In this document: one piece after another, positions 35,601-44,277 of the stretch | Numbering within the stretch: position 1 is the first letter of the stretch | How the letters are laid out: every line of letters starts with the position of its first letter | From: Primula veris | Lineage: Eukaryota > Streptophyta > Magnoliopsida > Ericales > Primulaceae | DNA: 64,000 bases | NCBI GenBank assembly: GCA_963682055.1 | Contig: OY821745.1 | Location: 1,743,501 to 1,807,500 of the forward strand | Direction of reading: 5' to 3' | Position numbers and translations under genes: made by a program | Notes under the pieces: model-generated | The model's input: only the letters and a program-made list of their open reading frames with translations | Told to the model about the DNA's origin: nothing | The model's database searches: none

Positions 35601-36259
35601 GTCGATGGATTTTTTTAGCAAAAATTAATAGTGCCTCAAGACCCTCAACTCTATTTCAAACAAGTCAATAGTATAGGTTCTAATAATTTGTACACTTCCG
35701 CCACCAATATTTTTAATCTGGTCAGTAATCTACTTGCTGTTTGTAAAACCTTGTCACTTTGGTCTAAACTGGCGATGAAAATTGAGATGTACTAAAGTTT
35801 CCTCCCTCATTGTGTCAAGTGATGTGCAAATTAATGGAAGTAGAAGTACCCCAACTGAAAAGACCAATTAGTGTTCAAACTAGTAATGTTGGTAATACAG
35901 TGTATAAATTGTTAAAAGTAGATAGATCAATATACAGAAGTATTATTAACGCCCTTTCTTTTTTCATAAAGGGGCGAGCATCAACATCACATTATTCTCA
36001 GCCAAACAACCTTGAACATGAGCTAGCGTTAGAATGGTGTGCTTTGCAAGAGAAATGGACACTGTCGTGGAATGCACTGTATGAGGCAAGTAAAACTGCT
36101 CATTTGCACTTACCTATGGTTATAAACTTCTACCTTTTAAAACTTGAGGTTCCTATCCGTTATTGACAGCAACAAGATAAAGAGAGAGATGAAATCCAGA
36201 GCAAGTTAAAGATCCCTCGTGAAGAGCAAGATCTTCATAAAGAAGATGTAATTACTTGA
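20671..36259 (+). CDS. ASI1: BAH and RRM domain protein of the ASI1/IBM2/SG1 family (about 547 aa)
   Basis: Predicted coding exons: 20671-21045 (the exon itself starts at 20625), 21222-21390, 32278-32400, 32507-32611, 32721-32860, 33645-33671, 33978-34088, 34148-34240, 35034-35127, 35224-35314, 35440-35551, 35972-36085 and 36170-36259. The N-terminus is a BAH domain (VEFCWGEKK, YDGVTYSLFDCVYVW, VKYVWFFRPCEI). A basic NLS-like PMKKRKV follows. Residues about 360-455 form an RRM with ALVLLENLDP (RNP2-like) and GKAFVIFKSREAAE (RNP1-like). A charged tail ends the protein. BAH plus this RRM is the layout of Arabidopsis ASI1/IBM2/SG1 (AT5G11470), which works with EDM2 and AIPP1 to keep transcription going through introns containing heterochromatin. 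Two introns use GC donors (GAG/GCAAGT at 32861 and 36086). The second coding intron (21391-32277) contains the Copia element. The first Met is chosen because BAH begins soon after; an upstream exon at 20003 is possible. Confidence 0.88.
22023..23284 (-). repeat. 3' LTR of the Copia element
   Basis: 1,262 bp. Read on the minus strand it begins TGTTAGGACCAG and ends GGAATTTCA. It contains about three tandem 50-bp units built on GGTTGCAACTGAGGTTGCAA (about 23040-23193). It appears identical to the LTR at 30964-32225 in every stretch compared. Confidence 0.95.
23286..23296 (-). promoter_or_regulatory. Polypurine tract of the Copia element
   Basis: The minus strand reads AAAGGGGGAGA immediately before the 3' LTR. 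This is the expected primer for plus-strand DNA synthesis. Confidence 0.85.
23656..24942 (-). CDS. ORF2 of the Copia element, env-like position, plant transposon-type protein (428 aa)
   Basis: An uninterrupted 428-aa ORF lies downstream of pol in the same sense, where Sireviruses carry an env-like gene. The sequence has a basic Ser/Lys-rich start (KIKRTKKRARRNF), then a block with RFRGMASKEILCERRLNL, YPAVVKEFYSNL and FLRGVTLDFTPKLINDYL, and an acidic C-terminal tail rich in D/E and S. The middle block resembles the putative plant transposon protein family (Pfam PF20167 type) found in many plant retroelements. I see no signal peptide or clear transmembrane helix, so a true envelope role is not supported. 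Expression may need a spliced RNA, since 973 bp separate it from pol. Confidence 0.8.
   Translation of the reverse strand: MSSIPSKNPNSDDDCTLRDFMNKSPSRQGSKSKVSESSSPKIKRTKKRARRNFDNDPVTAKFEYVPTNNNVDPRFWSRTTYRRFRGMASKEILCERRLNLVSYPHIQVYVEKLLSAVGLAKTVCYADSYYPAVVKEFYSNLSSGVFEEGNPKYGRVFLRGVTLDFTPKLINDYLCCPSPTIDNNAEPDLEILALILTGKNNRFDGHSIKTSSLTLSAAVLHKIARFNWTPTKQSSKVNKDMAIFLYRIMSSLPINLGLHIFNLIKEFSDDNSPSILLPFPCLISSLLLGQVSSMHRDFPISITHEPITDCPSALYISAKLLKEGHVNDISGDKGKEKEEEPSSAPSAKKKGVKWYLLQKLAYNQERRAELDADDYQINKLLVDIIESEDDDDSDGVSISSEDDNEEDEEVVRQNPLRERPPQCDIPSD
24943..25915. other. Spacer between pol and ORF2 of the Copia element
   Basis: No ORF of note. It holds another cluster of GTTGCAACTGA-type motifs at about 25575-25725 (three units) and one just before the ORF2 start (about 24943-24965). 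This spacer would be removed if ORF2 is expressed from a spliced RNA. Confidence 0.6.
25916..30904 (-). CDS. Copia gag-pol polyprotein (1662 aa, intact)
   Basis: A single ORF without stops. Order: gag core (about residues 15-230); zinc knuckle CRECRGFGHIQAEC (308-321); a coiled-coil-like acidic region (about 395-455); a second zinc knuckle CNFCKKPGHSEVQC (549-562); protease with DSG (618-620); integrase with the HHCC zinc domain (HKRLGH...CGDC) and D,D,E core (HIDLMGP, SDHGTEF, PQQNGIVERKN); reverse transcriptase with the YVDD box; and RNase H (YCDADWAG, STAEAEYVA, FCDNKSAI). All catalytic signatures I checked are present, so the element may be autonomous. Two places in gag-pol contain VAT/TEV repeats encoded by the GGTTGCAACTGA motif seen in the LTRs. 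Confidence 0.97.
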   Translation of the reverse strand: MDLMREGNAFNKPPLLEGGVNYGVWKIRMRSFIKQQNEHAWKTVMYGWEAPTTMDNEGELILLPEDRWSAEEDRKSSANSTAINLIFAGVTLSVFRYISHCETAKEAWDILQVTFEGTTKVKAFKLQQLTTQFENLRMEEDENIEQFNGRICHIAHQAGTLGEKYSDAKLVKKTFRSLPERFEIKVTAIEESTDLDNLKLEELIGNLSTHELKFFKHKRPEKGIAFQAKKSESNTCDKMSDEEQLAFFAKKVYKKFYKKKEDDTGSSKNFQKKDNQFKTESRFNNNSTGKWNSKEKDNKEYKSKEIQCRECRGFGHIQAECANTLKRNKNAYITTHSDSDSESNSDEEDGSNFVNFMGIITEKEPTYESDCEHVSTPVTTACETYSSDEEEPSDENITKQYLVLYEKYKSLSKQCLIISKLNVDLKDEVKNLTEKLKLQLAELTETKKIIKLLNVSASDKLDDMLSYSRGSKDISGLGYYGGKSTGKTTFIEAVAKAKTHDFDHKVRSSVATRVATRNKTQVYVKKVGSSVTTKVATMNKLNNCRLKLCNFCKKPGHSEVQCYLKRNRKYISQKTWLASVNKNLKWVWKVKEKAILVANNKAVINSLNAVTSNDWYFDSGCSKHMTGTASLLKNVTILTGNTVVFGGGDTGKIIGKGTLNKPGMPDIEDVFLVDGLKANLISISQLCDNEMTVKFDKERCLITNLNNDLIMTGVRSTNSCYVFEKAEKELPQSRCNQAITNNADIWHKRLGHVNYKTLDKLVKKELIRGIPKLSAKTQSVCGDCAIGKQTKSIHKSTSLIYTKRVLELLHIDLMGPMQTASIGGKKYILVVVDDFSRYSWVVFLKDKSETFELFKTLCLKLQVEKGSTSGNIARIRSDHGTEFENIRFKEFCNSLGICHEFSAPKTPQQNGIVERKNRTIQEMARVMLNSKKLANRFWAEAVNTACHIVNRVYITKGTSMTAYEIWKGRKPNVKYFQVFGCVCYILRDREHLGKFDSKSDKGIFLGYAQNSRAFRVFNQRTNCVMESYNVLFDDLKTVDEITGDNEQSETTEKEKEETQQTGSPRVVGSPVATEVTTEVGTEVGTTVETQNAAESEEEEEESSHAQSTSRPRYVRTQKNHSLDNVIGEVTSGMKTRGKRNNVVHFACYISQLEPKNIKEALEDSEWILAMQDELAQFERNDVWTLVPRPSNKNVIGTKWIFRNKSDEDGVIIRNKARLVAQGYTQIEGIDFDETFAPVARIESIRMLLSLACLYDFKLFQLDIKSAFLNGVINEEVYVCQPKGFEDPNFPEHVYLLKKALYGLKQAPRAWYDRLTKYLIEKGFNRGGVDKTLFTKKTTKDIIIAQIYVDDIVFGSTSNNRIKEFISDMKNEFEMSGGGELTYFLGLQVKQNEKGIFLCQSKYADNLVKKFGLSESKEKRTPMSTTLKLSKNDKGKNVCPSLYRSMIGSLLYLTASRPDLCLSVGVCARYQANPLEPHLLAVKRILRYVKGTPHLGLWYSKDTNHFLSGYCDADWAGNIDDRKSTSGGCFYFGNNLVSWFSKKQNCISLSTAEAEYVAAGSGCTQLIWMKQMLTDYNVKQEILTLFCDNKSAIDLAKNPVQHSRTKHIDLRHHFIRELVEEKSLILEHVSTERQLADIFTKPLDTNKFESLRSDIGVCHYQSN
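30950..30961 (-). promoter_or_regulatory. Primer-binding site, initiator Met-tRNA
   Basis: The minus strand reads TGGTATCAGAGC two bases after the 5' LTR. It complements the 3' end of plant initiator methionine tRNA, the usual Copia primer. Confidence 0.93.
30964..32225 (-). repeat. 5' LTR of the Copia element
   Basis: 1,262 bp, same length as the 3' LTR and apparently identical to it. It carries the element's own promoter on the minus strand, so it could drive antisense RNA across the first exons of the ASI1-like gene or be a target of DNA methylation. Confidence 0.95.
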
Positions 36260-36978
36260 AAATCTGAGATATCCGCTAGTTCTTTGTCGGCAATTCTTGA
36301 GTTACACGAGTTTCACAGTAAAGAAAAATCTACAAGTATTAAGACAGTTTTTTTGTGTATAAAGATCAAAGAGGTATAGGCATAGGCATACACAGTAGGT
36401 TGATCCAATTTTGGCCATAGTAAACATAGGCACTTCTCAAAAGGAGTGTATAGATAGTTTACACATTTCGAGTAGAAGTGAAATGCAGTTTTTTGGTTGC
36501 AATACTTTCACACCACCTTCCCTTACAAAAAGCGATTGATTTGTTTGTAAGTGATATTATTGATTAAAAGGTATTTAGTTTTTATATTTTTAATCTTTTA
36601 TGACTTGAGATGATATATTGGCTGGAAGGAAGCTGTTTTTTCATTGAAGTGGTATGTCTTATCATAAAAATTATCGAACCCTTGGACCACAGTTTATACC
36701 TATCGAGTTTTGGGCAAATCTGAGACGTAAATGCAATATTCATTAATGTTTAATAGCTTAATTACTACGCGTCTTCCTTCCATAGTTAAAATTTCAATTC
36801 CAATTTAATCCATTAATCAAAATTAACGACTTAGTACACTGTTATGGTATGGGTTAGTAAATGCCAACAATTGTTTACTGTGTCAATGTACACACTATGT
36901 TTGAAATCGGCATCCTTAACTCAAATGTTGATTTCTGACCAGCATTGTGATAGCTGAAAATAGAGGCAATTTCAATCT

Positions 36979-37240
36979 GGCATATTTAGAATTTATAGCT
37001 AAAAAAGGCAAATTCATGGTGCAACAACCTGATTTTCACATGTTTTTTTGGCAATATTACGTTATCTTTCGACTTTCAAGCCCTTTGTTGGCTATAGTTC
37101 AATATCTGTTCACTTATTTTTGACGTTCGAATAAATTCCTAACTCATCTTTGTCAACTCGATATGGCATATTTAGAACTTTATAGCTAAAAAACGAGCCA
37201 AATTCATGGTGCAACGACCCGATTTTCACTTGTTTTTTTT
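36979..37240. repeat. Direct repeat, about 80 bp, 185 bp apart
   Basis: GGCATATTTAGAA, TTATAGCTAAAAAA, AAATTCATGGTGCAAC and GATTTTCAC occur in the same order at 36979-37060 and 37164-37240 with small differences. No function is evident. Confidence 0.8.
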
Positions 37241-37701
37241 GGTAATTTTACAATGCACTTGTTTTTTTGGTATCTTAACTCGACTTATCATTGATAATTA
37301 CTATAATGCTAACGACATTCTTACACACAGAATGATGGGAGAGTAGCATGTCAATTGACAATTTTTTTATATTCATTTACATGAATAATAAAGTACATGT
37401 TGGATAACTAACATAGGACAAAAAGAAACTCATAGTTATGAACATAATAGTAACAGTATACAAGAAAGTACTGAAAGAACAAAATTCACACAAATTTAAT
37501 GATGTTTATAACTATATATGTTCTTAGCAATTCAGCATAATACAGAATAAGTTATAGACATGGTATCCCACTAGCAGTCGTCTCTCTAAGACAGTCAACG
37601 TGTGACAGGATATCAAGCAGGGCCAATCTCCTCCTCCCGATCATGGCCTTCCATCATGAACCAAAAATGTGCAGTCCAGATTCATTTGAATTCAGTCCGT
37701 C

Positions 37702-37938
37702 TTAATTATCCCGAGGCGTGCACAACAACAAAGAATCAAAATATTTGCTTATATTCTGTTTGGGCTCGGGGCCTGCAGGTGCATTCGGCAAAACCTGGCC
37801 AAACTCCAAACTAGGATAGCCATTGCCATAATATTGCAAAGGTTTAGATTTCCTTCTTGCCCCTGGCTATTGGCAGGCACCAACGGCTGTGATGATTCTT
37901 AATCCCTCAATACGTGCAAAGACTGTATTACCCACTGT
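37702..37938 (-). pseudogene. Unidentified exon-like open segment with one in-frame TAG
   Basis: On the minus strand, after a plausible acceptor (TTTTCCGACAG), one frame reads GNTVFARIEGLRIITAVGAC, Q, then a TAG at about 37867-37869. The same frame continues for 54 codons (LQYYGNGYPSLEFGQVLPN is part of it) to a TAA at 37702-37704. The composition is less AT-rich than the flanks and looks coding. TAG could be a C-to-T change of CAG, or CAATAG could be a second acceptor. No family is recognised and no upstream exon is found. It could also be UTR. Confidence 0.3.
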
Positions 37939-39341
37939 CGGAAAATTAAAAGTGTAAGCACTTGAAATGCTAATTTCTTAAGAGGAATTACTCTCCCCTG
38001 TCCTGCTAAGATAGGTCTACACTCTACAGTACTTTTTTAATTAGAGGCTGCTTACAATTAGAGGCTACTAATCATGTAATGATATAAAAAGTTCAAGCCA
38101 TCATAATTAAGAATAAAGCTAAACTAGTTAAAAAAAACATATGTAGCCTTTTCTAACTCTTCTACCTATAGAAGTAATCGACCGAGACCTCAGCTAAAAT
38201 AAAGCTGTAAAGCGCCTTAATAGCCTGCATGATTGCATCTAGAAATCGAAAAAAAAATTGACCAAAACAAGAAATATATCTAGACCTCTCTGCAACAATA
38301 ATGTACAACTCGAGATAAAAACAAGACTCAAATGCTTTGAACTCTATCAAAGCTAATTACTTTTTAAGCAAATCGAAATACTCACGAGAATAAAGTTTGT
38401 TAATTTAATTGATTTTTAAAGCTTTTCTATCCTTTAAATAAATTCAAACCAACAAAGATGCACACAACTTTCCAGATTTTAAGAAATTCACCCTTGAAAA
38501 AAATGATAAAAATCCAACAAAAAGTGTGACGTAAAAATCAAAAACTATAACACGAGTCATGAATAATAATAAAATATCAGAAATATCGAAGTTCTCATAT
38601 CATAATAATAAATTATTGATCAACTTCATACCTCTAAAAGCATAATCTGAAAGCTTCAATCCTTGGCCATGGAAGTTCCAAGGAAATATTTGTAGATTCC
38701 ACAGAACATAACACCATGTGCTGCCGGATTACATGAAATATAATAAGCATAAATTCAGAACGAGGCTAGTAAAAAATCACATGGCGTGCGCGACAAACCC
38801 ACATTATAGAGTTTACATCATATGAAAACAACAGAATCAATAGATCTTTCTGACGTCCACCCCCCACTTTAAAGATTTAATATCTGCCGCCTCATACTTA
38901 TCAGAGCATGAAGATGAGTGTTGAACAGTGAAACAAGTCAAATAATCCCAGTTTCGTTAGGCAGGTGTATTTCCCTAAATTTGCATTCCCAATAAAAAAA
39001 ACTGTTCAATAATCACAAAAAACCACTTTACAGTATTTACCCCCACACTACCAGCTTACAAGGACAGGGCAAGAGTGAAATTCAGTAAGCCAAATTATCT
39101 ACTTGCAAAAAGTAAGCTACTGTCTAAATATAATAAAACTACTCAACATAAATATTGAAACTTATGAAACACAAATAATACAAAGTTGAAGCACATGCTC
39201 AGAAACAGGAAAGATATATGGAATAAATAAGTTGAGAAAATGTTATGCTTCTTACAAACTCATAAAATCACTACTCAAACTAACTGTTAAGCAAGACCAG
39301 AAGAATCAGAAATTTACAAGGAGTGTACGATAATATTCTTT

Positions 39342-41139
39342 TCAGCATGCGGTAATTCTAGTGTCAGTAGAGATCAAGTCTTTTATTTCCGCCAAATGTT
39401 CCTCATTTGATATATGCAATGCATCCATAAGCTCTACCATCTTCAATTCATCTTCCCAACTTAAAGGACCTGAAGCAAACAATGCCTTTAAAGCACTACG
39501 GTACAAAAGTAAACATAGTCTGTGCTCAAACAATTCCTCACTTTTCTCTGAGTAAAACGTTCCTTTATCATTCCTATTTTTGTTATCAATAGTGTCATCG
39601 ATGCTACAACTACCCACGGACGATGCAACACTACTAGTGAGTGTATAATCAAAATCATTGGATTCAATTATATCTAAATTAGTAGCAGAAAAGCTATTTT
39701 TTGCAACATCAAGCATTGCATGCACAGAATTTTCTCCTAGTGTTTCTTGTGGGTAAATATAACCATCTACCTTTCCAGTTAATGGAGATGGATGCTCTGA
39801 ACTTCTCCGTTTTAGCTTCTTTTGAGACTTGTTTGTTTCTGTCACACCACTTTTCTGAGGAGAATTGCTATCTCTCTCTAAGTCAGTTAAGGAAACAGGC
39901 GACGCCCTCTTCAGTACCTTGCCAAAAGTTTGTCGCGAAAATGTATTTGCATTTATTTTCGATGGTGTTGCACAAGCTCCCTGTTGCATAAACCAAAAAT
40001 TGAAGTTAGTAAAATGTAAAAGTTTTGGAGTTCAAGCCATCGAAGAATTATGGAAAACTATGGAAGACAGGTTTCTTAGGGAATGTCTGGTTGTAGCCTT
40101 TAACCAAAAGTCCAAAAGAGCTAAAATTTTAGGTTGAAAAAAAAAATAGACGCACCCAGTTTTAAGTTCTAGCTTTTCAAGCCGAAAAACACCATAACAG
40201 CCTAAAGCTTTAAGCGGCGTTAAAAGCCTCAAACCAAATGCAATCCAGATTATAAACAAAAGAGGACAAAGAGCCTGAGCACAAAAACTACAACCAAACA
40301 AAGCCTTGGAGTTCATATTTATGAATATGATATCCTTATGCTTATTGATAACAAAGTCGTCAGCTTTTCGCTGTTTCAAGACTTTTAGCGTATTAATATC
40401 AATAATGTATTTACTTTTAAATAGTAAAAGCCTAGCTAAAGTATTTTGCCAATCACTGAAGATTAAGCTTCTTATGTTGTGGGGAGCAGAAAAGGTGTAA
40501 AACCCGTTAGGTTTCGTCCAAAAAGCGTTTTTTCGTAGACGAGTAAAAGCGAATTTCAAAACAGAGATTAACATCAACTTTAACTGGTCAACCAGACAAT
40601 AGAGCTAAGGCATATAATAATTCACCACGATAAATATGCATTACAAAACAATCTATACCAATTACCACATGATAAAATAAAGCTGAAAAACAAAGCCAAA
40701 ATATATACAAGTGAGAAATTACCTTGCCAACAAGGAACCATTTACCATCTTCCCATGACTGTCGAACTCTGAGATACGACCTATGGACTTCAAATTCCCT
40801 TGAATCACCTAACAATCTAACTAAAAAAACATGTTGATCCAAATATTTTACCACAGTAGCTGTTTTCCAACACATGTTATGGTACACCTCCACGTGATCT
40901 CCGGGGACCCAATCGTCCACCTCACCAACTGGTGGAGGGCTAGGTCTGAGGGACTTTCTAGTAACCCTCTCTGTAAAAGCATCGTTTTCCTCGTTAGTCC
41001 AACGAAAACTTACGTATTTTACCTTATATGTATGACCATTCCCAGATATTACCTCAGCACAATGCCAAGAGCCTGTTGGGGCCTCCTTTTTACTCAGTAC
41101 CTCTACGAAATCCCCTTTACGCAATCTCATGATACCCAT
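39342..41139 (-). CDS. Agenet (Tudor-like) and ENT domain protein (two exons, about 351 aa)
   Basis: Coding exons are 41139-40723 (139 codons, donor AAG/GTAATT) and 39980-39342 (acceptor CAG/GGAGCT), joined in phase 0. The N-terminus has two Agenet-type modules: MRLRKGDFVEVLSKKEAPTG with SWHCAEVISG, then WVPGDHVEVYHNMCWKTATV with FLVRLLGDSREF and RVRQSW. The middle is Ser/Lys-rich with an NLS-like KSQKKLKRRS. The C-terminus (about residues 287-344) is an ENT domain: YRSALKALFASGPLSWEDEL and LHISNEEHLAEIKDLIS. This is the layout of plant Tudor-like proteins such as Arabidopsis AT4G32440. By family, Agenet domains read modified histones or other nuclear ligands; the role here is inferred. The 742-bp intron (39981-40722) holds transposon-like fragments. 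The 5' UTR may extend toward 42700 with an intron. Confidence 0.9.
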
Positions 41140-43097
41140 GCTTTCAATATGACGCTTGAAATTCTGTATAATATGAGATAATGGAGAGGTAATTAGTACT
41201 ACAAGAATAAAAAAAAAAAAGAAAAAGTGATGAAATAAGAGACAAGATATGGGTTCTTAAATCTTAATATTAGTCTCTGCTAAGCTTTATCAAAAAGCTC
41301 TTAAAGCACTGCTCACAACTTGGCATAAACAAACAAAAAAGCGATCAAATTCAGTACATGTAGTTTTCCTAAAGTGGGCAACAAAGGATTGTTTGGTTAT
41401 TGCTTTTAAGCTCAGGGTTTATTTCCTTACAAATTGCAATGCATTGGTTGACTAGATAACAAACTAAAGACTTTTTGGGTTTTTTGGCCAAAAAAAGCTT
41501 AAAGCTTTAAAGTGGTTTAACAATAATTTTTCTAGCATCGCAAAAAGCAGAGCTCATTAGCTTAAATTCTGCCGGAAAACAAGCAAATAATATGAATTAA
41601 GAAACAACAGGGACATATATGTAACATCCACAGCAATTATTTTTATTTGTAACATCGTGTTCCGATTTTAACACAAAAACATGGAAGTTGAGCTAATAGC
41701 CTACTATCAATATCATTACACCAAATAAAATACTAATCAAACCTCAAAACACGGTTTTTTTTAATTACCAACCTAATTAAAAAACGCAATCAGTTGAATA
41801 AACTGAGCTAATACCAAAACCATTACACCAAATAAATCACCTATCAAACCTCAACACTTTTTTTTTTTGTATTCACAAACTAATTTAAAAACGTAATCAG
41901 TCGCATACAAAATAATTGAGCTTTGATACATAAAAATTAAGAAAACTTGAGCTAATTCGAGTACAATTACAGTAAAAAAGATACAGTTTCGTGTTACCTA
42001 GTTACGAACCCAACGCTTATCCTTGATTGATGGAATACTTGATATTATACACACAAAAAAAGTTTTTTTTTTAGTTTTATCTCTCGATATCGATATCTAC
42101 CCTTAATTAAATAGAATTAAGGAAAAAAAAATACTAGCCCTAAGTTCAAATATCATAATCTTTTACACTAAATTCCAATTCTACCAAATTTGACAACAGA
42201 GGGGCATCAAAATAAAGGATAAAAACAAAACAAAATTACGAATAAAATTTGACATAAACTAATATACATACATAGAAGAACATGAAACCTGCATACACAA
42301 ATAATTTCGTAAAAGAAAAACGATTATATTTGATTAATTAATAAGCTGAAAAAACCAAAACAATTACATAAACACACAATCAAGCAATTCAACAGAGCAT
42401 AACACGAATAATTTTATAAAAGAAAAACAAAATAAATAAGATTCAAATAATTAATAACCTAGAAAAACCAAAACAAATATACATATACAACAATCAAGCA
42501 ATCAAAATAAGCAAAAAATTTGAAAAAAAAAAGAAGAGAAGTAGCTAAAGATAATTAAAAATAACAAAAAATCAAACAATTGTATGAATACAACATCTTA
42601 TATACAAATAAATGACATTCTAATAGAAACAATTGATGAAATAATCTTAATTGAGAAAAAAAAAAAGAATTAAGAGCAAATTAGAATACTAACCTTGTTT
42701 TTTATTTTTATTTTTCTTTTTTTGCCGTGTTGAATAAGAAATATGAAAAGACTCAGTTTTTGACCTTTTTGAAAGGCTATTTATATACAGTTTTGGTTGG
42801 TGTATGTATAATTTTGGTTACTTTAGGATTCTATTTTATTTTATTTTTATTATTTAAAATAACGAACCGACTTATATACCCAAATGGGCTTTCTATTGGG
42901 CTTGACTTTGTTTTTCTGGCCTTTAATTGGGCTTGGTTATTAAATGGGTTCAAATGTAAGACAAATTGTGATATTAACTATTTTCCGAAGTCGTATCGAA
43001 GAAGAAGTTATGATTAACGAGCTCGAGTCGGTCGCTTCACGAGCCCCGTCTGAACATGTTTCATTTTAAAATATATTTTTTACTTAGATAAAAAAAT

Positions 43098-43099
<2 letters not shown>

Positions 43100-43135
<36 letters not shown>
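43100..43135. repeat. (TA)n microsatellite
   Basis: About 18 uninterrupted TA units. Seen directly in the sequence. Confidence 0.93.
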
Positions 43136-43140
<5 letters not shown>

Positions 43141-43156
43141 TAATCAATCATACAAT

Positions 43157-43430
43157 AGGGCTGAGTTCGGTCCGATTCGGTTTTTAGCAAAACCGAAACC
43201 GAGCACATTTTTCGATTTCAGTTTTTTTTATTTTTTGGACCGAACCGGACCGGTTTTTTCCGGTCAAGTTTCGGTTTTTTTCGGTTTTTTTTCAGGTTTT
43301 TTCGGTTTTTTTCTGTTTCGGTCTTTTTCGGTTCGGTTTTATTAAAAACCGAAACCGACCCGAAATTTTTTCGGTTTCGGTTTTTTTCGGTTCGGTTATC
43401 AGTCCGGTTCGGTTTTTCACCTGGCCATAT
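43157..43430. mobile_element. TTCGG-rich hAT-like non-autonomous element
   Basis: It begins TAGGGCTGAGTTCGGTCCG and continues with many CGGTTCGG, TTTCGGTTTTTT and CCGAAACCGA motifs in both orientations. The right terminus near TTTTTCACCTGG is not a clear match to the left. Same family as 15886-16046. Confidence 0.6.
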
Positions 43431-44191
43431 CGTACATTGTGATTCTATTTTATTTTTATTATTTAAAATAAGGAACCGACTTAAATACCCGGATGGACTT
43501 GTATTGGGCTTGACTTTGTTTTCAGGCCTTTAATTGGGCTTGGTTATTAAATGGGTTCAAACGCAATATATTTGATACAATTACAAAATATACCGATAAT
43601 ATTAGCTAGAGATCAACTTTCATAATATTTTTAGAGTCCAAGTGTTGGGTCGGAGGACCGGAAGTAATTTAAGTTCCAGTCATCCGATCTAATAAAAAAG
43701 AGCTTAAAAGATGTTTTTAAGCTTAAAAAATAACTTATAATCTACACGAGAAATATATTAAAATGTAAAAAAACAGGTTTTAAGCTGTTTTTTAGTTGTT
43801 TATTAAACATAGTTTTGTATAAAAAAATACAGATACAATTATTTTTTTACATAGTTTTTTATCTTTTATATTTTTTTCATTAATAAATAAAAAAATATTT
43901 TTTATTATTTTATATTAAACCAACACCTAAACCAAGTAGCACTAAACTTAAAAGACTTGATTTTTCCACTGCAAAATATCTGTTTTCACGCCAAAACCGT
44001 AAATCCGAATTACAAACGGTTTACCTCTTTTTTTTTTCACCTATTTTTTATAAAAATAAAAAGATAGACCGTAATCTAGATTTACGGTTTTAAACAAAAC
44101 TCGAAAAACCGAGCTTTTAATGTTAAACTTAAAGTTAAAACCAAGACTTTAAAACAGTAATCTCATTCTCTGATCAGCTGAATCCCAAATC

Positions 44192-44192
<1 letters not shown>

Positions 44193-44226
<34 letters not shown>
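44193..44226 (+). promoter_or_regulatory. (AG)17 run in the COX5b 5' region
   Basis: An uninterrupted AG repeat lies 52 bp before the COX5b start codon, probably in the 5' UTR. GAGA repeats in plant promoters and leaders can bind BPC factors; that role here is inferred. Confidence 0.7.
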
Positions 44227-44229
<3 letters not shown>

Positions 44230-44277
44230 GAGTACGGGGCGACCTGAGAAAACAAATAAATAAACACAATTTCAATA

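Larger units (their letters stand above)
36260..39341. other. Convergent intergenic region between ASI1-like and Agenet-ENT genes
   Basis: It contains the 3' UTRs of two genes facing each other. Also present are an 80-bp direct repeat (36979-37060 and 37164-37240), and a GC-richer minus-strand open segment at 37702-37938 listed separately. The remainder is AT-rich with no supported gene. Confidence 0.65.
42827..43562. repeat. Duplicated TGGGCT-containing block
   Basis: GATTCTATTTTATTTT...ATTTAAAATAA...GAACCGACTT...TTGGGCTTGACTTTGTTTT...GGCCTTTAATTGGGCTTGG...AAATGGGTTCAAA occurs at 42827-42957 and 43441-43562. TGGGCT appears three times in the first copy and twice in the second. TGGGCY is the plant site II motif bound by TCP factors, common in promoters of oxidative phosphorylation genes. 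Confidence 0.75.
41140..44277. promoter_or_regulatory. Divergent promoter region between Agenet-ENT and COX5b genes
   Basis: 41140-42720 is AT-rich and may hold the 5' UTR and leader intron of the Agenet-ENT gene. Two copies of a 120-135-bp block with TGGGCT motifs lie at 42827-42957 and 43441-43562. Between them are an AT microsatellite (43100-43135) and a TTCGG-rich element (43157-43430). An AG run sits just before COX5b. No coding gene is supported. Confidence 0.6.

Noticed and set aside
40032..40577. 181-aa minus-strand ORF between the Agenet and ENT exons
   Set aside because: It sits within the predicted intron, has no domain, and overlaps transposon-like text; the two real exons join in phase without it.
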